The notes: a model not told the origin generated them from the sequence alone. Positions 34,503 to 44,275 are shown, numbered from the stretch's first letter. The stretch is 64,000 nucleotides of DNA from Neobacillus niacini (GCF_019749295.1 NZ_JACWFG010000011.1:558001-622000); one strand, 5' to 3'. Made by a program: numbers and translations.

Positions 34503-35192
34503 ATGTTGAGTAGGACAATACTAGTTGTCGATGATGATAAAGAAATTGCGGAATTAATTGAAGTTTACCTCCGTAACGAAGGCTTTACCGTTCATAAAGC
34601 TCTAGATGGAGTTCAAGCACTTCGTTTTTTGGAAAAGAATCAAGTGGAACTCATTGTTTTAGATGTTATGATGCCAAATATGGATGGTTTAGAGTTTTGT
34701 AAGCTAGTTCGCAAAGGAAACCACGTGCCCATTCTCATGGTGAGCGCAAAAGTACAAGATATGGATAAAATTATTGGATTAATGTCTGGGGCAGATGATT
34801 ATATGAGTAAGCCTTTCAACCCGCTGGAATTAACGGCAAGAGTGAAAGCATTACTCAGAAGAGTCAGCTACCAGCAGCCTCCGTCGGAGAATGAGCTCAT
34901 TGAAATTAATTCATTAAAAATTGACAAACATAGTCATAGAGTGACGGCAAATGGAAGAGAAATCAAATTAACAGCCATAGAATTTGAAATCTTATACCTG
35001 CTAGCGAAGAATCGCGGAAGAGTTTTTGGTTCTGAAGAGATTTTTGAAAGGGTATGGAATGAGTCTGGAGCAGGATCTAATAAAACGGTTATGGTGCATA
35101 TAAGTAATTTACGAGATAAAATCGAAGGTGCTTTGCCAGGAGAAACAATCATTCAGACAGTATGGGGAGTGGGCTACAAAGTTGAAAAATAA
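34503..35192 (+). CDS. OmpR-family response regulator (VanR-like)
   Basis: About 229 residues: receiver domain with ILVVDDDKEIAELIEVYLRNEGF, phospho-Asp in LIVLDVMMPNMDG, Lys in DYMSKPFNPLEL, then a winged-helix output domain ending KTVMVHISNLRDKIE..VWGVGYKVEK. GAGGAG fits ATG 34503. Its 3' end overlaps the kinase gene. Probably controls vanZ and itself. Confidence 0.92.
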   Translation: MLSRTILVVDDDKEIAELIEVYLRNEGFTVHKALDGVQALRFLEKNQVELIVLDVMMPNMDGLEFCKLVRKGNHVPILMVSAKVQDMDKIIGLMSGADDYMSKPFNPLELTARVKALLRRVSYQQPPSENELIEINSLKIDKHSHRVTANGREIKLTAIEFEILYLLAKNRGRVFGSEEIFERVWNESGAGSNKTVMVHISNLRDKIEGALPGETIIQTVWGVGYKVEK

Positions 35193-36309
35193 TTTTCTTA
35201 ATGTCGTAACGTTTATTTCTAAAAGGAAAATTTATTTTTATCTCTTTCTGTCCGCCATAATGACAACCATTACAGCTATTTTAGTTATTCCTTCTTTACA
35301 GTATTACGATGAACACTCAAGATTTATTTCACAGATTTTTAGTGTTTTATCCTATTTTGGACCATTTATCATTATTTTTTTCTATTGTTTTATTTTCTGT
35401 ACTTACCTTTTTTTGTTTTATCAATATGAGAAACAACGATACATAGCATATAGAATTATTAGATTATCAGAGGAAGTTCAGCAAATTGCGGAAGCTAATT
35501 TTGATAAAAAGGTAATAGAAAAAGATGAAAATGAATTAGGAAAACTGGCAGATAGTATTAACGCTATGATCATTCAAGCCCAAAGAGCAATCGAGGAAGA
35601 AAGAAGGGCAAAGCAAATTAAAAATGACTTAGTGACGAATGTTGCCCATGACCTAAGATCACCGCTTACCTCTATACTTGGATACCTAAACCTTATCAAT
35701 CAAGATCAATATCGTGATGAGATTGAATTGCGGTATTTCACCCAAATTGTTCAATCAAAGGCTGAGAGATTACATCATTTAATCAATGACTTATTTGAAT
35801 ACACTTATGTACAAAACAAAGAAATCCGAATGGCAAATTACCCTATTAATATTGAAGAAATGGTCAATCAATTAGCTGTTCAATATAGGATTCAGCTGCA
35901 AGAAGCTGGAATGGAAATAAGACAAGTTTCAACCGCCGAAGATCCAATTACAATGGGTGATGGCAATAAACTGGCAAGAGTATTCGAAAACTTAATACAA
36001 AATGCCATCCGCTATGGAAAAGAAGGGAAATATTTAGATATAAGAGTAATGGAACAAGAGGATACGATAGAGATCGCCATTAGTAACTATGGTCAGCCAA
36101 TCCCAAGTGTGGACCTTCCACATATTTTTGATCGGTTTTACCGTGTGGAAAAATCACGCTCAGAATATACTGGGGGTGCCGGGTTAGGGCTTGCCATTGC
36201 CAAAAGTATCATTGAAATGCATGACGGCACGATAAAGGTAGAAAGTTCCGCTGGGAAGACCACTTTTATTGTTACCTTACTAAAAATGAAGGAAGACAAT
36301 AGACTATAA
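35182..36309 (+). CDS. Sensor histidine kinase (VanS-like)
   Basis: About 375 residues: two N-terminal helices (FYLFLSAIMTTITAILVI and YFGPFIIIFFYCFIFCTYLFLF), HAMP-like segment, HisKA box VTNVAHDLRSPLTSILGYL, then N (ENLIQNAIRYG), G1/F (HIFDRFYRVEKSRS) and G2 (GGAGLGLAIAKSIIE) boxes. TTG 35182 is preferred: GGGGAGTGG is 10 bases upstream and the frame before it overlaps the regulator without a binding site. Overlap with the regulator is 11 bases. A short extracytoplasmic loop suggests intramembrane or envelope-stress sensing. Confidence 0.88.
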   Translation: MKNNFLNVVTFISKRKIYFYLFLSAIMTTITAILVIPSLQYYDEHSRFISQIFSVLSYFGPFIIIFFYCFIFCTYLFLFYQYEKQRYIAYRIIRLSEEVQQIAEANFDKKVIEKDENELGKLADSINAMIIQAQRAIEEERRAKQIKNDLVTNVAHDLRSPLTSILGYLNLINQDQYRDEIELRYFTQIVQSKAERLHHLINDLFEYTYVQNKEIRMANYPINIEEMVNQLAVQYRIQLQEAGMEIRQVSTAEDPITMGDGNKLARVFENLIQNAIRYGKEGKYLDIRVMEQEDTIEIAISNYGQPIPSVDLPHIFDRFYRVEKSRSEYTGGAGLGLAIAKSIIEMHDGTIKVESSAGKTTFIVTLLKMKEDNRL

Positions 36310-36410
36310 TAATATGCGTATAGGTGATGGAAACCTATCGTTAGTTAACTTTCTGGTTCCTAATCACCTGTCGAGTACGACTAGTGAAAGGAACCTTTAT
36401 TAGTGTTTCA

Positions 36411-37187
36411 TTAAAGTTTAAAATAGTTTTTTCTTATCTCATTGAATCGTTTTTCATCGATAGATTCTTTATTCAATTTACTGCCAACCCTTTCGGTAAA
36501 CGAAGTGTCAGTTAATATTATGTTCCCTTTATCAGTTAATCTAGTGATTAACGGCTTCTTATTAAACGCTGATTCAGGATGTTCTATGATAATTCTTTGG
36601 ACTTCATTTAAATCATTAATTGTTTTAATGTCTACTTTAGTATTAAATGCGTATCCGATCTTCCAATCTTCATCTTTTCGATTTAATTTCATGTACAATA
36701 AATAATCACCATGATTACTCTCTACAGATTCTACTCTAAATTGTCCATTACTAGAGGTAACAGTTTCTCCGCTTAAGGGAACAGGCTTTAATGGTAAGTT
36801 TCCTCCAAACCCAGTATCTACGAGATAGACCTGCCCATTATGGGTAATAAGGTTCACCACATGAGTATTCCCCGTCTCACTCCATTGTTTTTTCATTGGA
36901 TTATACGTTACTCCACGTACTAAGGTTGGATTAAAGCCGTTTTCGTATAAGAAAAGGTAAAGTATTGTATTTAATTCATAGCAAAGGCCGCCTTCATTTT
37001 GTTCAAGTATTTTACTCGTTAAATTCTCTTTTGTAATTTCCTTCGTTCTATTTTCAATAATACATAAATTCTCAAACGGAATAGTCTTTGCAGTCTTTTC
37101 AAGAACCATATCTAAATCTTGAAATGTAATCTTTTCATTGTGTGGGATACCTATTCTATTACGAAATAGTAAGTTTAAGTCACTCAT
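36411..37187 (-). CDS. Arylamine N-acetyltransferase
   Basis: 258 residues with the catalytic triad Cys69 (NEGGLCYELN), His109 (GNTHVVNL) and Asp124 (LVDTGFGGN) and the family motif AKTIPFENL. Acetyl-CoA-dependent acetylation of arylamines and hydrazines. GGAGGTGTG precedes ATG 37187. Single gene, convergent with the kinase. Confidence 0.92.
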   Translation of the reverse strand: MSDLNLLFRNRIGIPHNEKITFQDLDMVLEKTAKTIPFENLCIIENRTKEITKENLTSKILEQNEGGLCYELNTILYLFLYENGFNPTLVRGVTYNPMKKQWSETGNTHVVNLITHNGQVYLVDTGFGGNLPLKPVPLSGETVTSSNGQFRVESVESNHGDYLLYMKLNRKDEDWKIGYAFNTKVDIKTINDLNEVQRIIIEHPESAFNKKPLITRLTDKGNIILTDTSFTERVGSKLNKESIDEKRFNEIRKNYFKL

Positions 37188-37469
37188 TCAACACACCTCC
37201 ATAATGCATTCCATCACTAAATGATATCAAAAATTTCAAGGCAACCCAAATAAGTAAAAGATGCCTTTTACCCTGCCTCTCTACCTAAGATTGTAGTTTA
37301 GCAATATATATAAAGTGCTATATCAAGTCTAGTTCGACAAATTTTAGGTAGCTACAGTATTTCTATTAAAAATGATGAAAATAACCTGATTCAATTGTAC
37401 AAGCCAATTTTGATAGTCTCGCATCTACTATTTTGTAAGTGAAATTTTTTTGAAAGAAGGTGAAAAAAA

Positions 37470-38411
37470 ATGCCAGTAGTTTCTATTGTTAGTATTTTTA
37501 CTAGGGGTGCCAGGTCAAGTGAAACTCCCGAACTGCGGAGTTCTAGAGTGCAAGGAGATATTCAAAGAGCAAATGAAGTTTGGGGGACTGGGAACCCACC
37601 CGGTGTGGCTTGTGGCATTACGTTTGTCTCTCACAGTCTTATTTATCGTCCGGAAGTGACAATTGATGCAGCTACAGTTACAAGTTCAACTGACCCAAGA
37701 ATTATCCAGGTGATCAATGAGGCAAGGGCCGCTACAAATTTTGCTACGGCGATTTATGTCGTTTATTTAAGTGGTGAAACATTTAACGGCGGTCATGTGG
37801 GTAATGCAGGTCCAGTGGTTGAAACCGTTACGAACGCAAATCTTTATAGTATTTATGGACGTTGTTCATTAAGTGATGGCGCTTTTGAAACGTATTTGTT
37901 AGCACATGAGGTAGGTCATATATTATTTTATCGTATTCTGAGCTTAAACCCGGTCGTCTCGACAATTAATGACCCTTCAAACCCTGGTGATGATCATAAC
38001 AATGATCCTCAAAATATCATGTTCCCCTTTGTCCCTGCAATGAATCCCTACATCAATAGTGCCCAATGTACAGTAGCCCGTCAAAACAGAATCATTTTGG
38101 AAAACGCACAATTTACAGGAGTTGCTGCACAAGGTACTGCTGCACAAAGTGCTGCATTAACAGGTACCGGCAGCGGATTTGCAACGCAAAACCCGTTCAA
38201 TTCCATGGAGGATAATGAATCAAATGAGATTTTCAATTCAGGGAATCAATGCGGCTGCAATAACCCTCATCACCATCACAACAAACCAAGAATCGTCAAA
38301 ATACTCAATGAAAAATTAGATTATTGGATTGAAAATATGGGTCCGGAAAGACCTCAAATTTATCCAAAGCCACCAAAAAAGAAAAAAAAGGATGGTAAAT
38401 CGAATAAATAG
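37470..38411 (+). CDS. HExxH putative zinc metalloprotease, function unknown
   Basis: 313 residues without signal peptide. AHEVGHILF (His146, Glu147, His150) is a zinc-protease motif, and DDHNNDPQNIMFP about 35 residues later could supply a third ligand and a Met-turn, as in metzincins. The C-terminal third is low-complexity (Ala/Gly/Thr, then CGCNNPHHHH) and ends in a Lys/Pro tail (KPPKKKKKDGKSNK), a style common in spore-surface proteins. GAAGGTG precedes ATG 37470. Standalone between terminators; the family could not be named. Confidence 0.7.
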   Translation: MPVVSIVSIFTRGARSSETPELRSSRVQGDIQRANEVWGTGNPPGVACGITFVSHSLIYRPEVTIDAATVTSSTDPRIIQVINEARAATNFATAIYVVYLSGETFNGGHVGNAGPVVETVTNANLYSIYGRCSLSDGAFETYLLAHEVGHILFYRILSLNPVVSTINDPSNPGDDHNNDPQNIMFPFVPAMNPYINSAQCTVARQNRIILENAQFTGVAAQGTAAQSAALTGTGSGFATQNPFNSMEDNESNEIFNSGNQCGCNNPHHHHNKPRIVKILNEKLDYWIENMGPERPQIYPKPPKKKKKDGKSNK

Positions 38412-38426
38412 CAATAGATGAGGTGA

Positions 38427-38468
38427 AAAAAGGAACTAGTGACTTTTACGTTACTAGTTCCTTTTTCA
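38427..38468 (+). terminator. Terminator
   Basis: AAAAAGGAACTAGT pairs with ACTAGTTCCTTTTT around a 12-base loop. Confidence 0.88.
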
Positions 38469-38589
38469 TGGGGGAAAGAGGGAAACAAATAACTTACATT
38501 TTATAATCGTTAATTGAAATCATAATTGTCTGAATAAACATTCATTGGATTAATAGAATTAGATAAAACGATATTTTGAGGGTGATAAT

Positions 38590-39192
38590 ATGGAAGCAAT
38601 TGTGTTAGCTGCCGGCTATTCGAGCCGCGCGAATGCATTTAAAATGACGTTGTCACTGGGGAAAATGTCCGTTCTGGAGCAAACAATTTCTAAATTTGAA
38701 GGAATATGCACCAGAGTCATCGTCGTAGCAGGGTTTCAAGCGGAAATCATCCAAGAGGAAATTAGTAGATTCATCAATAAAAGGGCCTACTCATTTCAGA
38801 TAAAGTTTATATATAATGAAGATTTTAGCCAGGGAATGTTTAGTTCCATTCAAAAGGGCTGCAGTGAAGTAAAAGGCGAAACATTCTTCATAACCCCAGG
38901 AGACTGTCCGCTTGTAAAGCGAGAGACTGTGCAGTTAATAGCAGAGCACAACGGGAATGTTGTGATTCCCAGCTTTAACTATAAAGGTGGTCACCCCATC
39001 AAATTAACTGGTGTTGTAAAACAAAAAATACTCGAAACCAACCCGGAAAGTAATTTGCGCGTAGTTCTTAGCGGTTACGATAAGACATACATCAATGTAA
39101 AGGATCACGGTGTTTTAATGGATGTTGACACACCGGAGGATTATCAAAATGCCATAAAAGCCGAATTTCTCAGGGGCGGTTCCATTGGTTGA
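38590..39192 (+). CDS. mocA: Molybdenum cofactor cytidylyltransferase MocA-like
   Basis: 200 residues of the MobA-like nucleotidyltransferase family: AIVLAAGYSSRANAFKM (nucleotide loop), FFITPGDCPLV (metal Asp), GGHPIKL and VLMDVDTPEDY near the end. MocA turns Mo-molybdopterin into the cytosine dinucleotide form used by xanthine-dehydrogenase-family hydroxylases. GAGGGTG precedes ATG 38590. It lies just upstream of such a hydroxylase, with one minus-strand gene between. Confidence 0.88.
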   Translation: MEAIVLAAGYSSRANAFKMTLSLGKMSVLEQTISKFEGICTRVIVVAGFQAEIIQEEISRFINKRAYSFQIKFIYNEDFSQGMFSSIQKGCSEVKGETFFITPGDCPLVKRETVQLIAEHNGNVVIPSFNYKGGHPIKLTGVVKQKILETNPESNLRVVLSGYDKTYINVKDHGVLMDVDTPEDYQNAIKAEFLRGGSIG

Positions 39193-39214
39193 CCAATAAA
39201 AACCTCCCCCGGTC

Positions 39215-39721
39215 TTAGGTGATTTTTCTTTGCTTTATAATTTGAACGATAATTGGAAGAAATACAGATAAAAATGCTAATGGTAAGAACCAAACTCCTA
39301 AACCCTTCAGCCAGCCTAAAGCTACCATGATTGATTCAATGTGGATAGATTGTAACACCAGTAAGCAAATGTTTTTTTCGATGTTCAACATTTTTCTGCT
39401 CAATAGGTAAAAGGCTTTTGCGTTAGATTCATTAAACTGGGATGGATAATTATGCCATTCTGGATTTTTTTCAAATAGCTGCATCATTAGAAATAAGAAA
39501 AAACTGATAACAGGCAGGATAATCAGCTCCCATTTTGAACCCCACCTTTCGACCTCGCCCAAACCATTGTAATGTCCAGGGACTTGATCTGGTAGTATGC
39601 ACCAAACAGAAAATAAGAAGATAATACTCCCGATATAAAAAGAAAATCCAATCAAATCCCATAATTTTTCACTCGTCGTTTTTGGAATATTAATTTTTGG
39701 TCGTTTCCACGAACTATCCAT
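39215..39721 (-). CDS. DUF1648 membrane protein
   Basis: 168 residues, four predicted helices. The DUF1648 signature WCILPDQVPGHYNGLGEVERWGSK is at about residues 41-64. Related proteins include anti-sigma-like or SdpI-type immunity proteins, but function is unknown. GAGGTGG precedes ATG 39721. It interrupts the molybdo-hydroxylase cluster on the opposite strand. Confidence 0.82.
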   Translation of the reverse strand: MDSSWKRPKINIPKTTSEKLWDLIGFSFYIGSIIFLFSVWCILPDQVPGHYNGLGEVERWGSKWELIILPVISFFLFLMMQLFEKNPEWHNYPSQFNESNAKAFYLLSRKMLNIEKNICLLVLQSIHIESIMVALGWLKGLGVWFLPLAFLSVFLPIIVQIIKQRKIT

Positions 39722-39808
39722 ATGCCACCTCGTTCCTAATTCTTAATCTATCTTCAATACGAATAAAATTTGGAAAGGTTCCCATTTTTGAAAAATACCC
39801 CCTAAAGA

Positions 39809-39872
39809 GAGTTCTCTTGGTTCAACTCTAACGAAAAGTGGACCAAGAGAACCGTCCCCCCGGCCCCCCCGG
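39809..39872. repeat. Dispersed repeat copy with C-rich end
   Basis: GTTCTCTTGGTTCAACTC..GACCAAGAGAACCGTCCCCCC shares TTCTCTTGG and AGAACCGTCCCC with the other copies; GTTCTCTTGG is inverted as CCAAGAGAAC within the element, so it can fold. Confidence 0.65.
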
Positions 39873-39963
39873 CAAAAATTTTAATCATAAATCCTAGTTT
39901 CCATTTATAAAATCGTAGGAAGAGGGTTTATTTTAAAAATGAGTCGAAGGGTGTTGTTGGAAT

Positions 39964-42126
39964 GTGAATCTTAAGGACATAAGCACCTCAGTGCCCAGGA
40001 AGGATCATAAAGGCAAGGTATCTGGACAGCTGCCTTATATTAGTGACGTGAAAGTGGAAAATATGGTTTATGGTGTTTTGTATCGATCGACGATTGCGTA
40101 CGGGAGAATCAAATCCATTCAATTACCAGATCTTCCAGAAGGCTATGAGGCGGTGGGAGCCGAAGAAATCCCCGGACCAAATTATGTGAAAATTATTAAA
40201 GAAGACCAGCCTATCTTTGCCAATGAGTGGGTCAATTATATCGGAGAACCTATTCTCATGCTTGTTGGAGCAGATTTAAATATCCTTTATGATTTATTAG
40301 AAAAAGTGAAGATTGATATAGAAGAACATCAAGCTATTTATACATTGGAGGAAGCCATAAAGCAAAAATCAGCACCCGGGGTTACGATGGCAAGCTACGA
40401 ATTTGGAGAAATTCTGGACACGATTACATCTATTGAACTAAAAGCCCATCAAATTATCGAAGAAGAATATGATACCGGATATCAGGAGCATGTCTATCTT
40501 GAGCCACAAGGGATGCTTGCTATTTATAAGGATGATGAAATTGTCGTTCAGGGATCGATGCAGTGTCTTTATTATATAAAGAATGCATTAATTAACGCTT
40601 TAGCATGTGGTGATGATGACGTTAGAGTGGTTCAAAGTCCTACGGGCGGAGGTTTTGGCGGCAAAGAAGAATTTCCTTCAATGATGGCCTGTCACGTAGC
40701 CGTTGCCGCAAAAGCAGTCAAAAAATCGGTGATGCTCGTGTTCGATCGTTCGGAGGATATGGTGGTGACGACAAAGAGGCATCCGGCCAAACTCAGGTAT
40801 CGGACCGCACTTGATAGAAAAGGTAATATATTGAGCATGTCTGTTGACCTGTTTCTTGATGCCGGGGCGAATGAGGGATTGAGTTCTGTTGTGCTGCAGC
40901 GTGCATTACTTAACAGTGCCGGTGTATATAAGATTCCGCATTTTCATGCAAAAGGATATGTTTTAAAAACCCATACCGTTCCAAACGGCGCATTTAGAGG
41001 CTTTGGAGCTCCTCAAAGCTTTGCTGGAATCGAAAGTCATATGTGTCATCTTAGTAACACAGCAAACATCGACCCGCTTGAATATAAACGGAAATATCTC
41101 GTCAAACAAGGAGATCCCACGATTACCAAAGGGAATTTCCGTGATCCTATATTAATGGAAGAAATGATTAAGGACTTGTTAAATACCTCCAATTACAAAA
41201 AGAAAAAAACGGAATTTCAGCAAGATAATCAACAAAATCAGCGCTATAAAAAAGGGATAGGGACTTCACTCTTCCTTCATGGCTGTGGTTTTACAGGTAG
41301 CGGTGAACGCGATCATATAAAAGCAAAGGTAAAGCTGGTTAAATCAAAAGATGACCAAGTGTCTCTTAAAATATCAAATTCTGATATGGGACAAGGCATT
41401 TTTACCACATTATCGAAGATTGTCGCCAAGGAACTAGATCTCCCGTACGAAGAAATTTTGTTCCCTTATCCCGATACAAAAGAGGTGCCTGATTCCGGAC
41501 CGACAGTAGCCTCCAGGACGACCATGATTGTGGGCAAATTGCTTGAACGAGCGGCGAAAAAACTAAAGTCTCAGTGGCAAACAGGAGTGGAACAAGAAGT
41601 AGTAGAAAACTATGTTCACCGTGAAATGATTCCATGGAATGAAAAAACCTTCACAGGAGATGCCTACCCAGCTTATTCATGGGGCGTAAATATTGTTGAA
41701 GTAGAAGTGGATACCCTAACAGGTAATGTAAAGCTAGAAAAAGTATATGCCAATTATGATGTGGGGAAGGTCATCGATGACCGGGTTATGAAGGGTCAAA
41801 TTGATGGAGGTTTGGCACAGGGATTAGCATACGGGTATTTAGAAAAAATGACGTCAAAGGAAGGAAAAATCCAACAAAAAAGTATATCAGATTATGGACC
41901 TCCGACTTCGTTGGACGTTGTTTCAATAGAAAGCAAAATTTTTGATAATCCCTATGCTGATGGTCCATACGGGGCAAAGGGTGCTGGTGAATTGACTTTA
42001 ATTGGCGGCGCTCCGGCAGTCCAGGCGGCGATCGAGGATGCACTGCAAACTCCTTTCCAGCAAATTCCGGTTACACCCGAAGTCATTATCGATAGTCTTT
42101 GGATGAAAGAAGGTGAAGAAGGTTGA
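39964..42126 (+). CDS. Molybdenum hydroxylase large subunit (probable nicotinate hydroxylase)
   Basis: 720 residues of the xanthine dehydrogenase molybdopterin-binding family: EEYDTGYQEHVYLEPQG, the Mo-cofactor loop SPTGGGFGGKEEFPS, NGAFRGFGAPQ, and YGAKGAGELTLIG with the base-catalytic Glu. Motifs alone do not separate xanthine from nicotinate enzymes. Position beside the complete downstream nicotinate pathway points to nicotinate 6-hydroxylation. Start GTG 39964; the stop overlaps the small subunit start in TTGA. Confidence 0.88.
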   Translation: MNLKDISTSVPRKDHKGKVSGQLPYISDVKVENMVYGVLYRSTIAYGRIKSIQLPDLPEGYEAVGAEEIPGPNYVKIIKEDQPIFANEWVNYIGEPILMLVGADLNILYDLLEKVKIDIEEHQAIYTLEEAIKQKSAPGVTMASYEFGEILDTITSIELKAHQIIEEEYDTGYQEHVYLEPQGMLAIYKDDEIVVQGSMQCLYYIKNALINALACGDDDVRVVQSPTGGGFGGKEEFPSMMACHVAVAAKAVKKSVMLVFDRSEDMVVTTKRHPAKLRYRTALDRKGNILSMSVDLFLDAGANEGLSSVVLQRALLNSAGVYKIPHFHAKGYVLKTHTVPNGAFRGFGAPQSFAGIESHMCHLSNTANIDPLEYKRKYLVKQGDPTITKGNFRDPILMEEMIKDLLNTSNYKKKKTEFQQDNQQNQRYKKGIGTSLFLHGCGFTGSGERDHIKAKVKLVKSKDDQVSLKISNSDMGQGIFTTLSKIVAKELDLPYEEILFPYPDTKEVPDSGPTVASRTTMIVGKLLERAAKKLKSQWQTGVEQEVVENYVHREMIPWNEKTFTGDAYPAYSWGVNIVEVEVDTLTGNVKLEKVYANYDVGKVIDDRVMKGQIDGGLAQGLAYGYLEKMTSKEGKIQQKSISDYGPPTSLDVVSIESKIFDNPYADGPYGAKGAGELTLIGGAPAVQAAIEDALQTPFQQIPVTPEVIIDSLWMKEGEEG

Positions 42127-42599
42127 TTACATTTACTCTTAATGGAAGAAAAGTAGAAACCGACGCTCCTCCTACTGCCAGATTACTAGATGTAATAAGA
42201 GATGATTATGAGTTGATTGGAACCAAGGAAGGCTGCGGGGAGGGAGAATGCGGCGCCTGCAGCGTTTTTGTCAATAACCTCTTGCAAAATAGCTGCTTGA
42301 TTCCTATTGGTTCAATAGAAGGAGCCGAGATTATTACAATAGAAGGAATCATGGAAAGTGAGCAATTTAAGATATTAGATGAGAGCTATAGCCATGCCGG
42401 AGGTGTACAGTGCGGCTACTGCATTCCTGGGATGGTCATGGCAAGTGCAGCACTATTATCTCAAAATCCGCATCCTTCAGAAGCTGAAATTCGTGAAGGG
42501 ATATCCGGAAATCTGTGCCGATGTACGGGCTACAATATGATTGTCGATGCGGTCAGCCTGGCAGCGAAAAAAGGGGACGGCTTATGGCAGAAAAAATAA
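42123..42599 (+). CDS. Molybdenum hydroxylase [2Fe-2S] subunit
   Basis: 158 residues with two iron-sulfur clusters: plant-type GCGEGECGACSVFVNN..C and C-terminal GGVQCGYCIPGM..GNLCRCTGY. Full length for the family. TTG 42123 overlaps the large subunit stop, with GAAGGTGAAGAAGG upstream. It passes electrons between the Mo centre and the FAD subunit. Confidence 0.93.
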   Translation: MITFTLNGRKVETDAPPTARLLDVIRDDYELIGTKEGCGEGECGACSVFVNNLLQNSCLIPIGSIEGAEIITIEGIMESEQFKILDESYSHAGGVQCGYCIPGMVMASAALLSQNPHPSEAEIREGISGNLCRCTGYNMIVDAVSLAAKKGDGLWQKK

Positions 42600-43456
42600 C
42601 CGCCTATCGTTTCGATCAATTAGACCAAACCTTAAGCCAATTGAATAAAGAAAACTGTGCCATCATTGCCGGAGGCACCGATGTCATGGTCATGTACAAA
42701 AGCCGCAGAGGTGTACCTCCTAAAATCCCAAAACCCATTGTATTTATTGATCATCTTTCAGAGCTAAAACGGGTGTATCAAAAACATAAGGATCTCTACA
42801 TCGGTGCCTGCTCCACCTACAGCGAGTTACTTGAAAATCCGCTAATTCCAGGTCCATTAAAGAAAGCAATCAAAACGATTGCAGCTCCCGCGATTCGAAA
42901 TAGAGGGACATTGGGAGGAAATGTTTGCAACGCTTCTCCGGCGGGTGACACACTGCCATTATTATATGTATACAATGCAAAGCTACTGCTGCGTTCCGTA
43001 AATGGGGAACGCATCGTAGCAATTAGCGATTTTATCCAAGGTGTGCGAAGGATTCAACGGGAACGCAATGAAATAGTGGCGGAAATTATTCTACCGTCTG
43101 TAATGGAAGAAGGGGCTCATGTTGTTTTTGAAAAAGTAGGCAATCGGAATGCAGACGCCATTGCCAAAGTAGGGTTTGCAGGATATATCAGGTTAAATGG
43201 TGCTGTCATTGAGGATGCTCGCTTTGCGTTTGGAGCTGTAGGACCTACCATGGTTCGTTCGGTGGACATTGAGAAGGGGTTGTTCGGGAAGACCATTCCA
43301 CTAGCAGATACTGACATTGCGCAGGTTGTGGGAGCCTTTGATAAAATCATTAAACCAATCGACGACCAGCGCTCTACGGCTATTTACAGAAAAACAGTCG
43401 CTCTAAATCTATTGCGTTATTTTTTAAGTATGAATCAATATCAACACAATCAATGA
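42584..43456 (+). CDS. Molybdenum hydroxylase FAD subunit
   Basis: About 290 residues of the CoxM/XdhB FAD-binding family: AIIAGGTDVMVMYKSR (FAD loop), IAAPAIRNRGTLGGNVCNASPAGDTLP (second FAD motif), and a C-terminal CO-dehydrogenase-flavoprotein-like domain. ATG 42584 lies inside the end of the small subunit gene (16-base overlap), with AAGGGGACGG upstream. Confidence 0.92.
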   Translation: MAEKITAYRFDQLDQTLSQLNKENCAIIAGGTDVMVMYKSRRGVPPKIPKPIVFIDHLSELKRVYQKHKDLYIGACSTYSELLENPLIPGPLKKAIKTIAAPAIRNRGTLGGNVCNASPAGDTLPLLYVYNAKLLLRSVNGERIVAISDFIQGVRRIQRERNEIVAEIILPSVMEEGAHVVFEKVGNRNADAIAKVGFAGYIRLNGAVIEDARFAFGAVGPTMVRSVDIEKGLFGKTIPLADTDIAQVVGAFDKIIKPIDDQRSTAIYRKTVALNLLRYFLSMNQYQHNQ

Positions 43457-43480
43457 GGAATAAAAGGGGGGAGCTTATTC

Positions 43481-44275
43481 ATGCTACTGATGGAAAAAGT
43501 CGCCATGCTGAATCGTCAAAACGAAACCTTTGCGCTAGCCATGATTATAGAATCAAAGGGCTCGACTCCCAGGCACGTTGGAAAGATGATTGTCTACCGG
43601 GATGGTACAATAGAAGGCACTGTCGGAGGGGGCTTGGCTGAACACTATATTATTGAAGAAAGTGTAAAAGCACTCCAACTCGGTAAATCAAAAATCGTTG
43701 AATATAAATTGAATAAACACGCGAAAGATGGAATTCAAATGAACTGCGGCGGAACACTGAGGGTGTTCATTGAGGTTTATACAAGCAGACCTGAACTCGT
43801 TTTGGCCGGTGCCGGTCATTTAGCACATGCGTTATCAAAGTTAGCCGATTCCCTTGAATACCCATATTGCATTGTCGATGACCGAATTGGTTATGCAACA
43901 AGAGAACGTTTTCCTAATGCGACAAATCTTTTTGTAAACAAGGATATTGAAGAGGCACTACTCGCTGCAAACCTAAATGAAAATTCCTATGTAATCATTG
44001 TGACAAAAGATCGTGACGATATTGTATTAAAAACAGCACTGCAATTCCCGATAGCTTATGTTGGAATGGTTGCCAGCAAGCGAAAGGTATTTACGATTTT
44101 TGAAAAACTAAAAAGTGAAGGTGTTGCACAAGATCAGCTCGAGCAGGTTCATTCTCCAATAGGGCTGGAGATTGGTGCAGAAACAACGGAAGAAATTGCC
44201 ATCAGTATTATCGGTGAAATCATCAAATTAACCAAGGAAACGAAGCCTATGAAAGTGAAACAATTAATTAAATAG
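43481..44275 (+). CDS. XdhC/CoxI-family molybdoenzyme maturation factor
   Basis: 264 residues: N-terminal XdhC domain (AMIIESKGSTPRHVGKMIVYRDG, GTVGGGLAEHY, KDGIQMNCGGTL) and C-terminal Rossmann domain (LVLAGAGHLAHALSKLA). XdhC proteins hold the sulfurated Mo cofactor and insert it into the hydroxylase. AAAGGGGGGAG precedes ATG 43481. Last gene of the hydroxylase operon. Confidence 0.9.
   Translation: MLLMEKVAMLNRQNETFALAMIIESKGSTPRHVGKMIVYRDGTIEGTVGGGLAEHYIIEESVKALQLGKSKIVEYKLNKHAKDGIQMNCGGTLRVFIEVYTSRPELVLAGAGHLAHALSKLADSLEYPYCIVDDRIGYATRERFPNATNLFVNKDIEEALLAANLNENSYVIIVTKDRDDIVLKTALQFPIAYVGMVASKRKVFTIFEKLKSEGVAQDQLEQVHSPIGLEIGAETTEEIAISIIGEIIKLTKETKPMKVKQLIK

Noticed and set aside
39964..43456. 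Reading the molybdenum hydroxylase as xanthine dehydrogenase (purine catabolism)
   Set aside because: Subunit motifs fit either, but no urate, allantoin or guanine genes adjoin, while every later nicotinate step does. Kept as an alternative, not the main call.
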